Below, in pieces: positions 54,901 through 63,388 of a DNA stretch of 64,000 bases. The notes below the pieces were generated by a model. The model ran no database searches. It saw nothing but the letters and a program-made list of their open reading frames with translations, and was not told where the DNA came from. Location: contig NZ_JAMFLZ010000004.1 of the NCBI RefSeq assembly GCF_023502325.1, positions 310,001-374,000 on the forward strand, read 5' to 3'. Source of the stretch: Wocania_A spongiicola (GTDB lineage: Bacteria > Bacteroidota > Bacteroidia > Flavobacteriales > Flavobacteriaceae). How positions within the stretch are numbered: position 1 is the first letter of the stretch; every line of letters starts with the position of its first letter. The position numbers and the translations under genes were made by a program.

Positions 54901-55227
54901 TGCAGTTACAACAACTTCATCTAATACAGCTGCATCCTCTTCCATTGTGACATCAAGCGTATTAGAAGCTCCAACTGTTGCTTCTTGCGTTTTTAACCCT
55001 ACATAACTAAATACAAGAACATCTCCTGCATTAGCATTGATAGAATACTTTCCATCAAAATCGGTTTGTGTACCGTTAGTAGTGTTTTTTACAATAATGT
55101 TAACTCCAGGGAGCGGCATACCAGAATTATCTGAAATCGTACCTGAAATTGTTTTTTCTTGCGCAAAAGAAAATTGCACAACAAACGCTAGTAATAGCGT
55201 TAGAATTCCACTAAACTTTGTTTTCAT
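51973..55227 (-). CDS. SusC/RagA-family TonB-dependent outer-membrane receptor
   Basis: The 1084-residue protein has a signal peptide, an N-terminal carboxypeptidase-regulatory-like domain at about 23-100 (KTISGTISDNSGMPLPGVNIIVKN) and a TonB-box-like VLDEVVVTALG. The SusC plug follows (KSLGYATQEVKGEAVS, VIDGVPIDNG, SINVLKGAAASALYGSRAANGVI), then a long beta-barrel ending in ASIKLQF. It imports a substrate captured by the SusD partner immediately downstream. The substrate cannot be told from sequence; peptides or glycans are both possible. Confidence 0.95.
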   Translation of the reverse strand: MKTKFSGILTLLLAFVVQFSFAQEKTISGTISDNSGMPLPGVNIIVKNTTNGTQTDFDGKYSINANAGDVLVFSYVGLKTQEATVGASNTLDVTMEEDAAVLDEVVVTALGIKRDKKSLGYATQEVKGEAVSAVKSQNFVNSLSGKVAGLQIKPSGTMGGSTQVIIRGNASISGNNQALFVIDGVPIDNGVNNQIVTAIASEQRSQTSGRGGYDYGNAASDINPDDIESINVLKGAAASALYGSRAANGVIMITTKKGARKKGLGVTINSSITVGEVDKSTLPVYQKKYGAGYGPFYGSTGYFDDIDVDGDGTVDLATPFTEDASYGGEFDPNLLVYQWNSIYPQLDGYLQPTPWLAGVNDPNYIWETSSTLVNSVSLDGGSETGSFRLGFTNMLQEGNLPNSEIKRNSINFNGSQDLSEKLSVSTSFTFTKTDGRGRYGTGYDANNVMQQFRQWWQVNVDVKEQQEAYFATRENITWNPNSYTNRTPIYSDNPYWTFYENFETDTRSRFFGNVVLNYEINDWLNAMGRFTYDTYTELQEERTNVGSSNVPLYTRFNNAVSEYNYDLFLNFNRDLTEKLNLEGTVGMNLSRKDWSNIYALTNGGLNLASVYTLANSVSPINAPTEYEASRMVDGVFGRASLGFDNTAFIEGTFRRDRNSSLPRAKNAYNYWSVTGTLLFSKLIEADWLSFGKLRANYGTVGNGTVPFRVFNTYGINPPFGGSGSASNPTNKNNLNLKPETQKNWEVGMEVKFLNNRLGFDVTYFNTKNEDQITRVPVTRSTGYSRLLLNAGTIQNKGIELQLNATPLKSEDFEWNLSLNWDKNESEVLSLADGINTLELASFQTGLTINAVVGQPYGTIRGRDFVYTNGQKTIGTNGRYLRTATSNNNIGDINPDWKAGIFNSFTYKNFNLSFLIDIQKGGDIFSLDTYYGFGTGLYDFTAGNNELGNPYRDPVTGTPGNYGADSGGVLFEGVLADGSPNNIRASATSAGLWGYRQPQANHVYDAGYVKLREATLSYKFDSKILDKLPFTSASVSLIGRNLWIIEKHVPYADPEAGLSAGNFQGNQSGSYPAVKEIGASIKLQF

Positions 55228-55347
55228 TTTATGATTTATTTGAATTAGTCAATGCCAAAAATCATAATAAAAAGTTAATAAAACAATAAATAATGGTTAA
55301 AATTTAGTTTTTAAGGCAAAAAATTATGAAAATCATAATTTAAACTC

Positions 55348-57039
55348 TTAAAAACCAGCTATTAAACTAAGATGTATTTTTGAGTTGGAAAACTTAAAAG
55401 GTTGATTCTCAGTTTTACCATTAGCATAATTAAACTTAAAAAGGCCAGCTTTAGTTAAAATGCCAAATCCGAAACCATAACCAAAAAGCTTTTCTTTCTT
55501 GTTTGCGATTTTATTTTCAAAGTATGCCAAATCTGTTATAGTGTGAATGTATATGGTGTTGTTAAGCTGATATCTGTATTCGGTATTTAAAACCCCAAAA
55601 AGAGATGCGAATAAGCTATTTTCTTCAAAGCCTCGAATAGAATTTATGCCTCCAAAACGGAAAAGCTCATTTTGAAAATATGAGTTTGAATTTAAATTAG
55701 AGCCATTCATTCTTAGGTAAAAACTATTTTTGTTATTTAGATTGAAAATTTTAAAAGCATTAATGCTATAGTAAGATTGTTTCTCATTTGAATTAGTTGT
55801 TTTTCTATTGCCAAAATTTGTTTCTAGTAAAACCCTCGATTTTATAGGGAAAAGTAAATTATTAGCTTGTAACTTTAAAAATTGATAGGAGACCGAAAAA
55901 AAGTTTGAGTCATAATCGGTTATGCCTTGTAAATTGTTTGTGGATAATAAATTGTTTGAAGTGGTAGAAGTAATACCACCATATACTTTATGTTTTGAGT
56001 TTATTTGATAATGTAATTTGGCAGATTGGTTTATTGTAGTAAAAGAGGAATCTTTTTTAAAGATTTGTAAACCTAAATCTAGACCTATTGGCGACCTAAA
56101 CAAATAGGGTAGAGTTAAATCTGTTCTAAATGTTTTTTGATCGTTTTCATCACTCTTGTAAAGCAAGCTAAATGACTCACCAAAATTTAAATTGTTGGTT
56201 AAGTTTAAATTTAAATAACCGTCAAACTCTAATTTATTTGTGTCTTCATTAGTGCCAAAACCCAAAAAGCCATCAAATGAATTGCTTTTAGCTTTTTCCG
56301 TGTATATATATAAGGTTGTAGAATCTTTAGAAAAAAGAACCTCTGGAGGTTTTATTTGATTAGCAAACTTTAAGTTTCCTAATAGATTCGTTTTTTGTTT
56401 AATCTTGTTTAAATTAAAAGTTTGATTTTGTTTAATTTTCAAATAATGCTTCAGATATGACTTTGGGAATTTATCATAGCCTTTTATTATTATCCTATTT
56501 ATAGCTCTTTTTTGTTTTTGAGAATCAATTATTAAATCAGCTTTTAAATTACCCTTGTCAATTTGAATATTTGATAATTTTAATTTTGAAAAAGGATTTC
56601 CCGTTTCTGAAGTTTTTGAGTTAATAAAATTCAAACTGTTTTCTAAAGTGCTAAATGGAAGAATAAAATAGTCGTCAAAAACGTCATCTGAAACTAATTT
56701 TATAATTGAGGTTTCAACAACCGAATTATTATAATATATATATATGCTGTTGTATTTTTTTTTAAGATGAAATTTTGCGGTAAAAAATGAATCGTTTTTT
56801 TTGATGATATCCTTTAAATCATTTTCAATGTAACCTGTCTTATAAAGTAGATTTTGAATAGAGTCTACTTCAGCCTTAATTGATGCGTAATTTTTGTGAG
56901 ATTTTTGATAGCTTAATGAGTCTATTGCTTTGGTTTCAAACTTATTATTTCCTAAAACTCTTAAGTTTAAATTTTGAGAATATAGCTTAGGAGAAAAAAG
57001 TATATATATAATAAGGAGTAAAAAAGAAGTTTTTTGCAC
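55348..57039 (-). CDS. BamA/TamA-like outer-membrane protein with POTRA segment
   Basis: The 563-residue protein has a signal peptide (LLLIIYILFSPKLYSQ). A POTRA-like region follows (INRIIIKGYDKFPKSYLKHYLKI, about 175-250). The barrel contains FRFGGINSIRGFEENSLFASLFG, matching the loop-6 RGF motif of Omp85 proteins, and ends with HLSLIAGF. It may help insert or secrete outer-membrane proteins. It is shorter than BamA (about 800 residues), so it is probably a specialised paralogue with fewer POTRA domains. The gene is alone between the susC-like gene and the ribosomal operon. Confidence 0.82.
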   Translation of the reverse strand: MQKTSFLLLIIYILFSPKLYSQNLNLRVLGNNKFETKAIDSLSYQKSHKNYASIKAEVDSIQNLLYKTGYIENDLKDIIKKNDSFFTAKFHLKKKYNSIYIYYNNSVVETSIIKLVSDDVFDDYFILPFSTLENSLNFINSKTSETGNPFSKLKLSNIQIDKGNLKADLIIDSQKQKRAINRIIIKGYDKFPKSYLKHYLKIKQNQTFNLNKIKQKTNLLGNLKFANQIKPPEVLFSKDSTTLYIYTEKAKSNSFDGFLGFGTNEDTNKLEFDGYLNLNLTNNLNFGESFSLLYKSDENDQKTFRTDLTLPYLFRSPIGLDLGLQIFKKDSSFTTINQSAKLHYQINSKHKVYGGITSTTSNNLLSTNNLQGITDYDSNFFSVSYQFLKLQANNLLFPIKSRVLLETNFGNRKTTNSNEKQSYYSINAFKIFNLNNKNSFYLRMNGSNLNSNSYFQNELFRFGGINSIRGFEENSLFASLFGVLNTEYRYQLNNTIYIHTITDLAYFENKIANKKEKLFGYGFGFGILTKAGLFKFNYANGKTENQPFKFSNSKIHLSLIAGF

Positions 57040-57199
57040 GGGTAAAGATTACTAAAATAATTTAATAAAATGGTTTTAGGCTTCAGTTTTCAAACTTCTA
57101 GCTTCTAACTTTTCGGTATAAATCTAACGGAAAATCTACGCTTATAATATAGGTAATGATATAATTTTTGAAAACTCTTAAAAATTAATGATTTAGGGT

Positions 57200-57230
57200 T
57201 TGAATTATTCATTTTAATTTCTACCTTTGC
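57200..57230 (+). promoter_or_regulatory. Promoter of the ribosomal protein operon
   Basis: TTTG (57200-57203) and TACCTTTG (57223-57230) are 19 bases apart, a near-perfect Bacteroidota promoter. The new transcript would start near CCTCTTAAAAGAGG (57235-57248), a small hairpin in the 5' leader. Confidence 0.8.
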
Positions 57231-57272
57231 AGCCCTCTTAAAAGAGGATAATAAAATTTATATATAATATAT

Positions 57273-57647
57273 ATGCCAACAATTTCGCAATTAGTAAGAA
57301 AAGGAAGAGCCAAAATAACCAAGAAGAGTAAATCGGCTGCTTTAGATTCTTGTCCGCAAAGACGTGGTGTGTGTACTCGTGTTTACACAACGACTCCTAA
57401 AAAACCTAACTCAGCAATGCGTAAGGTAGCAAGGGTTCGTTTAACAAACGGAAACGAGGTTAATGCATACATCGGTGGAGAAGGGCATAATCTACAAGAG
57501 CACTCGATAGTATTGGTTAGAGGTGGAAGGGTAAAAGATTTACCAGGAGTTAGATATCACATTGTACGTGGTGCTTTAGACACAGCAGGTGTTTCAGGTA
57601 GAACGCAACGTAGATCTAAGTATGGTGCAAAACGCCCTAAAAAGTAA
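57273..57647 (+). CDS. rpsL: 30S ribosomal protein S12
   Basis: The 124-residue protein carries the S12 core SCPQRRGVCTRVYTTTPKKPNS, GEGHNLQEHS and RSKYGAKRPK. The Lys of TPKKPNS that mutates in streptomycin-resistant strains is Lys here, the sensitive state. First gene of the operon, downstream of a strong promoter. Confidence 0.98.
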   Translation: MPTISQLVRKGRAKITKKSKSAALDSCPQRRGVCTRVYTTTPKKPNSAMRKVARVRLTNGNEVNAYIGGEGHNLQEHSIVLVRGGRVKDLPGVRYHIVRGALDTAGVSGRTQRRSKYGAKRPKK

Positions 57648-57668
57648 TTAAAACTTTAAGAAGAAGAC

Positions 57669-58145
57669 ATGAGAAAAAGAGCAGCAAAAAAGAGACCGCT
57701 TTTACCGGATCCACGTTTTAACGACCAGTTAGTAACTCGTTTCGTTAACATGATGATGTGGGATGGTAAAAAGTCTGTAGCTTTTAAAGTATTCTATGAT
57801 GCTATTGACATTGTGGAAGAAAAGAAAACTGACGAAGAAAAAACAGCTTTAGAAACCTGGAAAGATGCTTTATCAAACGTTATGCCTCACGTAGAAGTAC
57901 GTAGTCGTAGAGTTGGTGGTGCAACATTTCAAATTCCTATGCAAATTCGTCCAGATCGTAAAGTTTCAACAGCTATGAAATGGCTTATTAGCTATTCACG
58001 TAAAAGAAACGAAAAATCTATGGCTAATCGTTTAGCAGCAGAAATATTAGCTGCAGCTAAAGAAGAAGGAGCAGCGGTTAAGAAAAGAGTAGATACTCAC
58101 AAAATGGCTGAAGCAAACAAAGCATTCTCTCACTTTAGATTTTAA
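57669..58145 (+). CDS. rpsG: 30S ribosomal protein S7
   Basis: The 158-residue protein contains MRKRAAKKRPLLPDPRF, FVNMMMWDGKKSVAFKV, PHVEVRSRRVGGATFQIP and AFSHFRF, all standard for S7, the organiser of the 30S head. It starts 21 bases after rpsL and precedes fusA by six bases. Confidence 0.98.
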   Translation: MRKRAAKKRPLLPDPRFNDQLVTRFVNMMMWDGKKSVAFKVFYDAIDIVEEKKTDEEKTALETWKDALSNVMPHVEVRSRRVGGATFQIPMQIRPDRKVSTAMKWLISYSRKRNEKSMANRLAAEILAAAKEEGAAVKKRVDTHKMAEANKAFSHFRF

Positions 58146-58151
58146 TACGAC

Positions 58152-60278
58152 ATGGCAAGAGATTTAAAATTCACTAGAAATATAGGTATTGCTGCACATA
58201 TTGATGCAGGAAAAACTACTACTACAGAACGTATTCTTTATTATACAGGTGTATCTCATAAAATTGGAGAAGTACATGATGGTGCGGCTACAATGGATTG
58301 GATGGAGCAAGAACAGGAAAGAGGTATTACAATTACTTCTGCTGCAACAACTTGTGAGTGGAAATTTCCAATTGAAAATGGAGAGCCAACACCAGAAACT
58401 AAAGGATATCATTTTAATATAATTGATACACCGGGTCACGTAGATTTTACAGTTGAGGTAAATCGTTCATTACGTGTACTTGATGGTTTAGTGTTTTTAT
58501 TTAGTGCGGTTGATGGTGTTGAGCCACAATCTGAAACTAACTGGAGGCTAGCCGATAACTATAAAGTTCCTAGAATTGGTTTCGTTAATAAAATGGACCG
58601 TCAAGGATCTGACTTTTTAGGTGTATGTCAACAAGTAAAAGATATGTTAAAGTCTAACGCGGTGCCAATCGTTTTAAATATTGGTGACGAAGAAGATTTT
58701 AAAGGAATTATCGATTTAGTAAAAAACCGTGCTATTGTATGGCATGATGAAACTCAAGGAGCAACCTTTGATGTTGTTGAAATTCCAGAAGAGTTAAAAG
58801 AAGAAGCTCGTAAATACCGAGCACTACTTATTGAAGAAGTTGCTGGTTATGATGAGAATCTTTTAGAAAAATTCATGGAAGATGAAGATTCTATTACAGA
58901 AGAAGAGGTGCATGCTGCACTTAGAGCTGCTGTAATGGATATGGCTATCATTCCAATGATTTGTGGTTCTGCATTTAAAAATAAAGGGGTACAATTCTTA
59001 TTAGATGCTGTATGTCGTTACTTGCCTTCTCCAACTGATAAAGAAGGTATTGTAGGTACAGATCCAGATTCAGGAGAAGAAATTTTACGTAAGCCAGATG
59101 TAAAGGAGCCATTTGCAGCTTTAGCATTTAAAATTGCTACAGATCCTTTTGTAGGTCGTTTAGCATTCTTTAGAGCATATTCAGGTCGTTTAGATGCAGG
59201 TTCTTATGTTTTAAATAACCGTTCTGGTAAAAAAGAACGTATTTCAAGAATTTATCAAATGCATGCTAACAAGCAAAACGCAATTGATTTTATTGAAGCT
59301 GGAGATATCGGAGCTGCTGTTGGATTTAAATCTATCAAAACAGGGGATACACTTTCATCTGAAAAGCATCCAATAGTTTTGGAATCTATGGACTTTCCAG
59401 ATCCAGTAATTGGTATTGCCGTTGAGCCAAAAACTAAAGCTGACGTTGATAAATTGGGTATGGGCTTAGCTAAATTAGCTGAAGAAGATCCTACATTTAC
59501 AGTACGTTCAGATGAAGCTTCTGGACAAACTATTATATCTGGAATGGGTGAGCTTCACTTAGATGTAATTGTTGATCGCTTAAAACGTGAGTTTAAAGTT
59601 GAAGTAAATCAAGGTCAACCACAAGTTGAATATAAAGAAGCAATTACTCAATCTGCTGATCATAGAGAAGTTTATAAAAAACAATCTGGTGGTCGTGGTA
59701 AGTTTGCTGATATCGTATTTACTGTTGAGCCAGCAGATGAAGGAGCAGTAGGACTTCAATTTGAATCTATAATTAAAGGTGGTAATGTTCCTAAAGAATT
59801 TATTCCTTCAATTGAAAAAGGATTTAAAATGGCAATGGTAAATGGTCCATTAGCAGGTTACGAAATCGATGCTATGAAAGTTACATTAAAAGATGGATCT
59901 TACCACGATGTGGATTCGGATCAATTATCTTTCGAATTAGCAGCTAAATTAGGATTTAAAGCTTGTGCAAAAGCAGCAAAAGCTGTAATAATGGAGCCTA
60001 TTATGAAGTTAGAAGTTATTACTCCTGAAGAAAACATGGGTGATATTGTAGGTGACTTAAATAGAAGAAGAGGACAAGTAAGTGATATGGGTGATAGAGC
60101 TGGAGCAAAAACTGTAAAAGCAACTGTGCCATTATCAGAAATGTTTGGATATGTTACTACATTAAGAACATTGTCTTCAGGTAGAGCAACATCAACAATG
60201 GAATTTTCACACTATGCTGAAACTCCTTCAAATATATCTGAAGAAGTAATTAAAGCAGCTAAAGGGGAGCAATCTTAA
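58152..60278 (+). CDS. fusA: Elongation factor G
   Basis: The 708-residue translational GTPase has G1 AHIDAGKT at 15-22, RGITITSAATT, DTPGHVDFT and NKMD, followed by the standard five-domain order. It catalyses translocation on the ribosome. The gene is directly linked to rpsG and is followed by rpsJ without an intervening tuf gene, unlike in many other bacteria. Confidence 0.98.
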   Translation: MARDLKFTRNIGIAAHIDAGKTTTTERILYYTGVSHKIGEVHDGAATMDWMEQEQERGITITSAATTCEWKFPIENGEPTPETKGYHFNIIDTPGHVDFTVEVNRSLRVLDGLVFLFSAVDGVEPQSETNWRLADNYKVPRIGFVNKMDRQGSDFLGVCQQVKDMLKSNAVPIVLNIGDEEDFKGIIDLVKNRAIVWHDETQGATFDVVEIPEELKEEARKYRALLIEEVAGYDENLLEKFMEDEDSITEEEVHAALRAAVMDMAIIPMICGSAFKNKGVQFLLDAVCRYLPSPTDKEGIVGTDPDSGEEILRKPDVKEPFAALAFKIATDPFVGRLAFFRAYSGRLDAGSYVLNNRSGKKERISRIYQMHANKQNAIDFIEAGDIGAAVGFKSIKTGDTLSSEKHPIVLESMDFPDPVIGIAVEPKTKADVDKLGMGLAKLAEEDPTFTVRSDEASGQTIISGMGELHLDVIVDRLKREFKVEVNQGQPQVEYKEAITQSADHREVYKKQSGGRGKFADIVFTVEPADEGAVGLQFESIIKGGNVPKEFIPSIEKGFKMAMVNGPLAGYEIDAMKVTLKDGSYHDVDSDQLSFELAAKLGFKACAKAAKAVIMEPIMKLEVITPEENMGDIVGDLNRRRGQVSDMGDRAGAKTVKATVPLSEMFGYVTTLRTLSSGRATSTMEFSHYAETPSNISEEVIKAAKGEQS

Positions 60279-60289
60279 AAGTTAAGAAA

Positions 60290-60595
60290 ATGAGTCAAAA
60301 AATCAGAATAAAATTAAAGTCTTACGATCATAACTTAGTAGATAAGTCTGCTGATAAGATTGTAAAAACAGTAAAAAGTACTGGTGCAGTTGTGACGGGA
60401 CCAATCCCTTTACCAACTCACAAGAAAATTTTCACTGTATTACGTTCTCCACACGTAAACAAGAAATCAAGAGAACAATTTCAATTAAGCTCTTATAAGA
60501 GATTACTAGATATTTACTCTTCGTCATCAAAAACAATTGATGCGTTAATGAAACTTGAATTGCCAAGTGGTGTTGAAGTAGAAATCAAAGTTTAG
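60290..60595 (+). CDS. rpsJ: 30S ribosomal protein S10
   Basis: The 101-residue protein has KIRIKLKSYDHNLVD, GPIPLPTHKKIFTVLRSPHVNKKSREQF and LPSGVEVEIKV, the S10 hallmarks. It begins 11 bases after fusA, so the str and S10 operons are fused here. It is followed by a 122-base spacer with two hairpins before rplC. Confidence 0.98.
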   Translation: MSQKIRIKLKSYDHNLVDKSADKIVKTVKSTGAVVTGPIPLPTHKKIFTVLRSPHVNKKSREQFQLSSYKRLLDIYSSSSKTIDALMKLELPSGVEVEIKV

Positions 60596-60600
60596 TAATA

Positions 60601-60619
60601 AGCTTACATGTCCTAAGCT
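60601..60619 (+). promoter_or_regulatory. First hairpin in the rpsJ-rplC spacer
   Basis: AGCTTA (60601-60606) and TAAGCT (60614-60619) pair exactly around CATGTCC. It follows the rpsJ stop by five bases and may be part of a regulatory leader. Confidence 0.5.
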
Positions 60620-60647
60620 GCGAGCGAGGGAAAAACGGTAAAAATAC

Positions 60648-60682
60648 AATTCAAGGCTGAAACGTATTTTCAGCCTTGAATT
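60648..60682 (+). promoter_or_regulatory. Long hairpin upstream of rplC
   Basis: AATTCAAGGCTGAAA (60648-60662) and TTTCAGCCTTGAATT (60668-60682) are exact complements over 15 bp with a CGTAT loop. Only four T lie at its 3' edge (two of them in the stem), so termination would be partial at best. It could attenuate the operon or bind a ribosomal protein. Confidence 0.65.
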
Positions 60683-60717
60683 TTAATAACTAATAGTAAT
60701 AAATTAAATTAATAAAT

Positions 60718-61335
60718 ATGTCTGGGTTAATTGGAAAAAAAATCGGTATGACCAGCATCTTTGATGAAAACGGGAAGAATGTTCCTTGTACTGTAATCGA
60801 AGCTGGACCATGTATCGTTACCCAAGTCAGAACCGAAGAGGTTGACGGCTACGAAGCTGTACAACTTGGTTTCGATGACGCGACAGAAAAAAGCGCTACA
60901 AAAGCAGACTTAGGTCATGCTAAAAAAGCGGGTACTTCTGTAAAACGCAAAGTTGTTGAATTCAAAGGTTTTGATGAGGAGTACAAATTAGGAGATGCAA
61001 TCACTGTAGAGCATTTTAACGAAGGAGAATTCGTTGATGTAGCAGGAACATCTAAAGGTAAAGGATTTCAAGGTGTTGTAAAACGTCATGGTTTCGGTGG
61101 TGTAGGTCAAGCTACTCACGGTCAACATAACCGTTTAAGAGCACCAGGATCTATTGGAGCTGCATCTTATCCTGCTCGTGTTTTTAAAGGCATGAAAATG
61201 GCAGGAAGAATGGGTGGTGAAAAAGTGAAAGTTCAAAATTTAAGAGTTTTAAAAGTAGTTGCTGAAAAGAATTTACTTGTTGTTAAAGGGTGCGTACCTG
61301 GACACAAAAACGCTTATGTAATTATTAGAAAATAA
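60718..61335 (+). CDS. rplC: 50S ribosomal protein L3
   Basis: The 205-residue protein has MSGLIGKKIGMTSIFDENGK, GFQGVVKRHGFGG, RAPGSIGA and GRMGGEKV, the conserved L3 core near the peptidyl transferase centre. It follows the spacer hairpins, and its stop overlaps the rplD start. Confidence 0.98.
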   Translation: MSGLIGKKIGMTSIFDENGKNVPCTVIEAGPCIVTQVRTEEVDGYEAVQLGFDDATEKSATKADLGHAKKAGTSVKRKVVEFKGFDEEYKLGDAITVEHFNEGEFVDVAGTSKGKGFQGVVKRHGFGGVGQATHGQHNRLRAPGSIGAASYPARVFKGMKMAGRMGGEKVKVQNLRVLKVVAEKNLLVVKGCVPGHKNAYVIIRK

Positions 61336-61964
61336 TGAAAGTAGCAGTTTTAGATATAAACGGAAAAGACACAGGTAGAAAGGCAGACCTTTCTAAAGAT
61401 GTGTTTGCTATTGAGCCTAATAATCACGCTGTATATTTGGATGTTAAACAATATTTAGCAAACCAACGTCAAGGAACTCATAAATCGAAAGAAAGAGCTG
61501 AGATTTCTGGAAGTACACGTAAGATTAAAAAGCAAAAAGGAACTGGTACGGCAAGAGCAGGTAGTATTAAGTCTGGTGTATTTAAAGGAGGTGGACGTAT
61601 GTTTGGTCCAAGACCTAGAAATTACAGCTTCAAACTTAATAAAAACTTAAAGCGTTTAGCGCGTAAATCTGCCTTAAGTATCAAAGCTGGAGAGAAGTCA
61701 ATTACTGTTTTAGAAGACTTTAATTTTGACGCTCCAAAAACTAAAAATTTTACAGCAGTTTTAAAGGCTTTAGAGCTTGAAAACAAAAAATCTCTGTTTG
61801 TGTTGGGTGGGTCAAATAATAACGTATATTTGTCATCGCGCAATTTAAAAGACTCTGAAGTTATAATGGCTTCAGAATTAAGCACTTACAAGATTTTAAA
61901 TGCAAATCAAGTTGTGCTTTTAGAAGGTGCTTTAGAAGGAATTGAAACAAACTTAAGTAAATAA
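61335..61964 (+). CDS. rplD: 50S ribosomal protein L4
   Basis: The 209-residue protein contains KQKGTGTARAGS, the extended loop of L4, and VFGPRPR-like GGRMFGPRPRNYSFKLNK. L4 is the autogenous repressor of the S10 operon in enterobacteria, so the hairpins upstream of rplC are of interest here. The start overlaps the rplC stop by one base. Confidence 0.97.
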   Translation: MKVAVLDINGKDTGRKADLSKDVFAIEPNNHAVYLDVKQYLANQRQGTHKSKERAEISGSTRKIKKQKGTGTARAGSIKSGVFKGGGRMFGPRPRNYSFKLNKNLKRLARKSALSIKAGEKSITVLEDFNFDAPKTKNFTAVLKALELENKKSLFVLGGSNNNVYLSSRNLKDSEVIMASELSTYKILNANQVVLLEGALEGIETNLSK

Positions 61965-61971
61965 GAAACAG

Positions 61972-62262
61972 ATGAGTATCTTAATTAAACCTATAATCAC
62001 AGAAAAAGCGACTGCAGATAGCGAGTTAAGAAACTGCTATACTTTCGCGGTGAATACAAAGGCGAACAAGGTAGAAATCAAAAAAGCGGTGGAAGCTGCT
62101 TATGGCGTTTCTGTTGAAAAAGTTCGTACTATAAATGTCCGTCCAGATAGAAGTACTAAGTTTACAAAAACTGGTATTCAACATGGTAAAACAAATGCTG
62201 TTAAAAAAGCAATTGTACAACTGGCGGAAGGTGAAATGATTGATTTATACAGTAACATGTAA
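61972..62262 (+). CDS. rplW: 50S ribosomal protein L23
   Basis: The 96-residue protein begins MSILIKPIITEKATADSE and contains YTFAVNTKANKVEIKKAVEAAYGV, the L23 fold at the exit tunnel. It starts seven bases after rplD. Confidence 0.97.
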   Translation: MSILIKPIITEKATADSELRNCYTFAVNTKANKVEIKKAVEAAYGVSVEKVRTINVRPDRSTKFTKTGIQHGKTNAVKKAIVQLAEGEMIDLYSNM

Positions 62263-62272
62263 TTAAAGACTA

Positions 62273-63100
62273 ATGTCAGTAAGAAAATTAAAACCAATCA
62301 CACCAGGACAGCGTTTTAGAGTAGTAAACGGTTACGATGCCATTACTACTGATAAGCCGGAAAAGAGTTTACTTGTTCCGAATAAAAGGTCTGGTGGTAG
62401 AAACAATCGAGGAAAAATGACCATGCGCTATATTGGTGGAGGTCATAAGAAAAAGTATCGTATTATCGATTTTAAAAGAGACAAAGCAGGAGTTCCTGGT
62501 GAAGTAGCTTCAATTCAATACGATCCAAACAGAACAGCTTTTATCGCATTATTGAATTATCAAGATGGTGAAAAAAGATATATTATTGCTCAAAATGGAC
62601 TTCAGGTTGGGCAAAATGTAGTATCTGGTAAAGAAGGTGTAGCTCCAGAAATTGGAAATGCAATGCCGCTTAGTGAAATTCCATTAGGAACTATTATTTC
62701 TTGTTTAGAGTTGCGTCCAGGGCAAGGAGCTGTTATGGCTCGTAGTGCTGGTGCATTTGCTCAGTTAATGGCAAGAGATGGTAAATTTGCTACGGTTAAA
62801 TTACCTTCAGGAGAAACAAGATTAGTGCTTGCAAATTGTATGGCTACAATAGGTGTTGTTTCTAACTCAGACCATCAATTATTAGTTGGTGGTAAAGCAG
62901 GTAGAACAAGATGGTTAGGAAGAAGACCACGTACTAGACCGGTAGTTATGAATCCAGTTGATCACCCAATGGGTGGTGGTGAAGGTAAATCTTCAGGTGG
63001 ACACCCACGTTCTAGAAACGGTATTCCTGCTAAAGGTTACAGAACCCGTTCTAAGACAAAAGCAAGTAATAAATATATTGTAGAACGTAGAAAGAAATAA
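62273..63100 (+). CDS. rplB: 50S ribosomal protein L2
   Basis: The 275-residue protein has the L2 landmarks GRNNRGKMTMRYIGGGHKKKYR (in parts), GVVSNSDH, VVMNPVDHPMGGGEGKSSGGHPR and the final KYIVERRKK. Length matches the family. It starts ten bases after rplW. Confidence 0.98.
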   Translation: MSVRKLKPITPGQRFRVVNGYDAITTDKPEKSLLVPNKRSGGRNNRGKMTMRYIGGGHKKKYRIIDFKRDKAGVPGEVASIQYDPNRTAFIALLNYQDGEKRYIIAQNGLQVGQNVVSGKEGVAPEIGNAMPLSEIPLGTIISCLELRPGQGAVMARSAGAFAQLMARDGKFATVKLPSGETRLVLANCMATIGVVSNSDHQLLVGGKAGRTRWLGRRPRTRPVVMNPVDHPMGGGEGKSSGGHPRSRNGIPAKGYRTRSKTKASNKYIVERRKK

Positions 63101-63103
63101 GAC

Positions 63104-63382
63104 ATGGCAAGATCATTAAAAAAAGGACCTTACGTTCATTATAAATTAGAAAGAAAAGTAGCTGCAAATGTTGAAGCTAACAAAAAGACTGTAATTAAAA
63201 CTTGGTCTAGAGCAAGTATGATTACACCTGATTTTGTTGGACAAACTATAGCAGTGCACAATGGCCGTCAATTTGTTCCAGTATATGTTACTGAAAACAT
63301 GGTAGGTCATAAATTAGGAGAATTTTCACCAACACGTTCATTCCGTGGACATGCAGGTGCTAAAAATAAAGGTAAAAAGTAG
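63104..63382 (+). CDS. rpsS: 30S ribosomal protein S19
   Basis: The 92-residue protein begins MARSLKKGPYVHYKLERKV and ends with GEFSPTRSFRGHAGAKNKGKK, both diagnostic of S19. It starts three bases after rplB. Confidence 0.98.
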   Translation: MARSLKKGPYVHYKLERKVAANVEANKKTVIKTWSRASMITPDFVGQTIAVHNGRQFVPVYVTENMVGHKLGEFSPTRSFRGHAGAKNKGKK

Positions 63383-63388
63383 TAAGCT

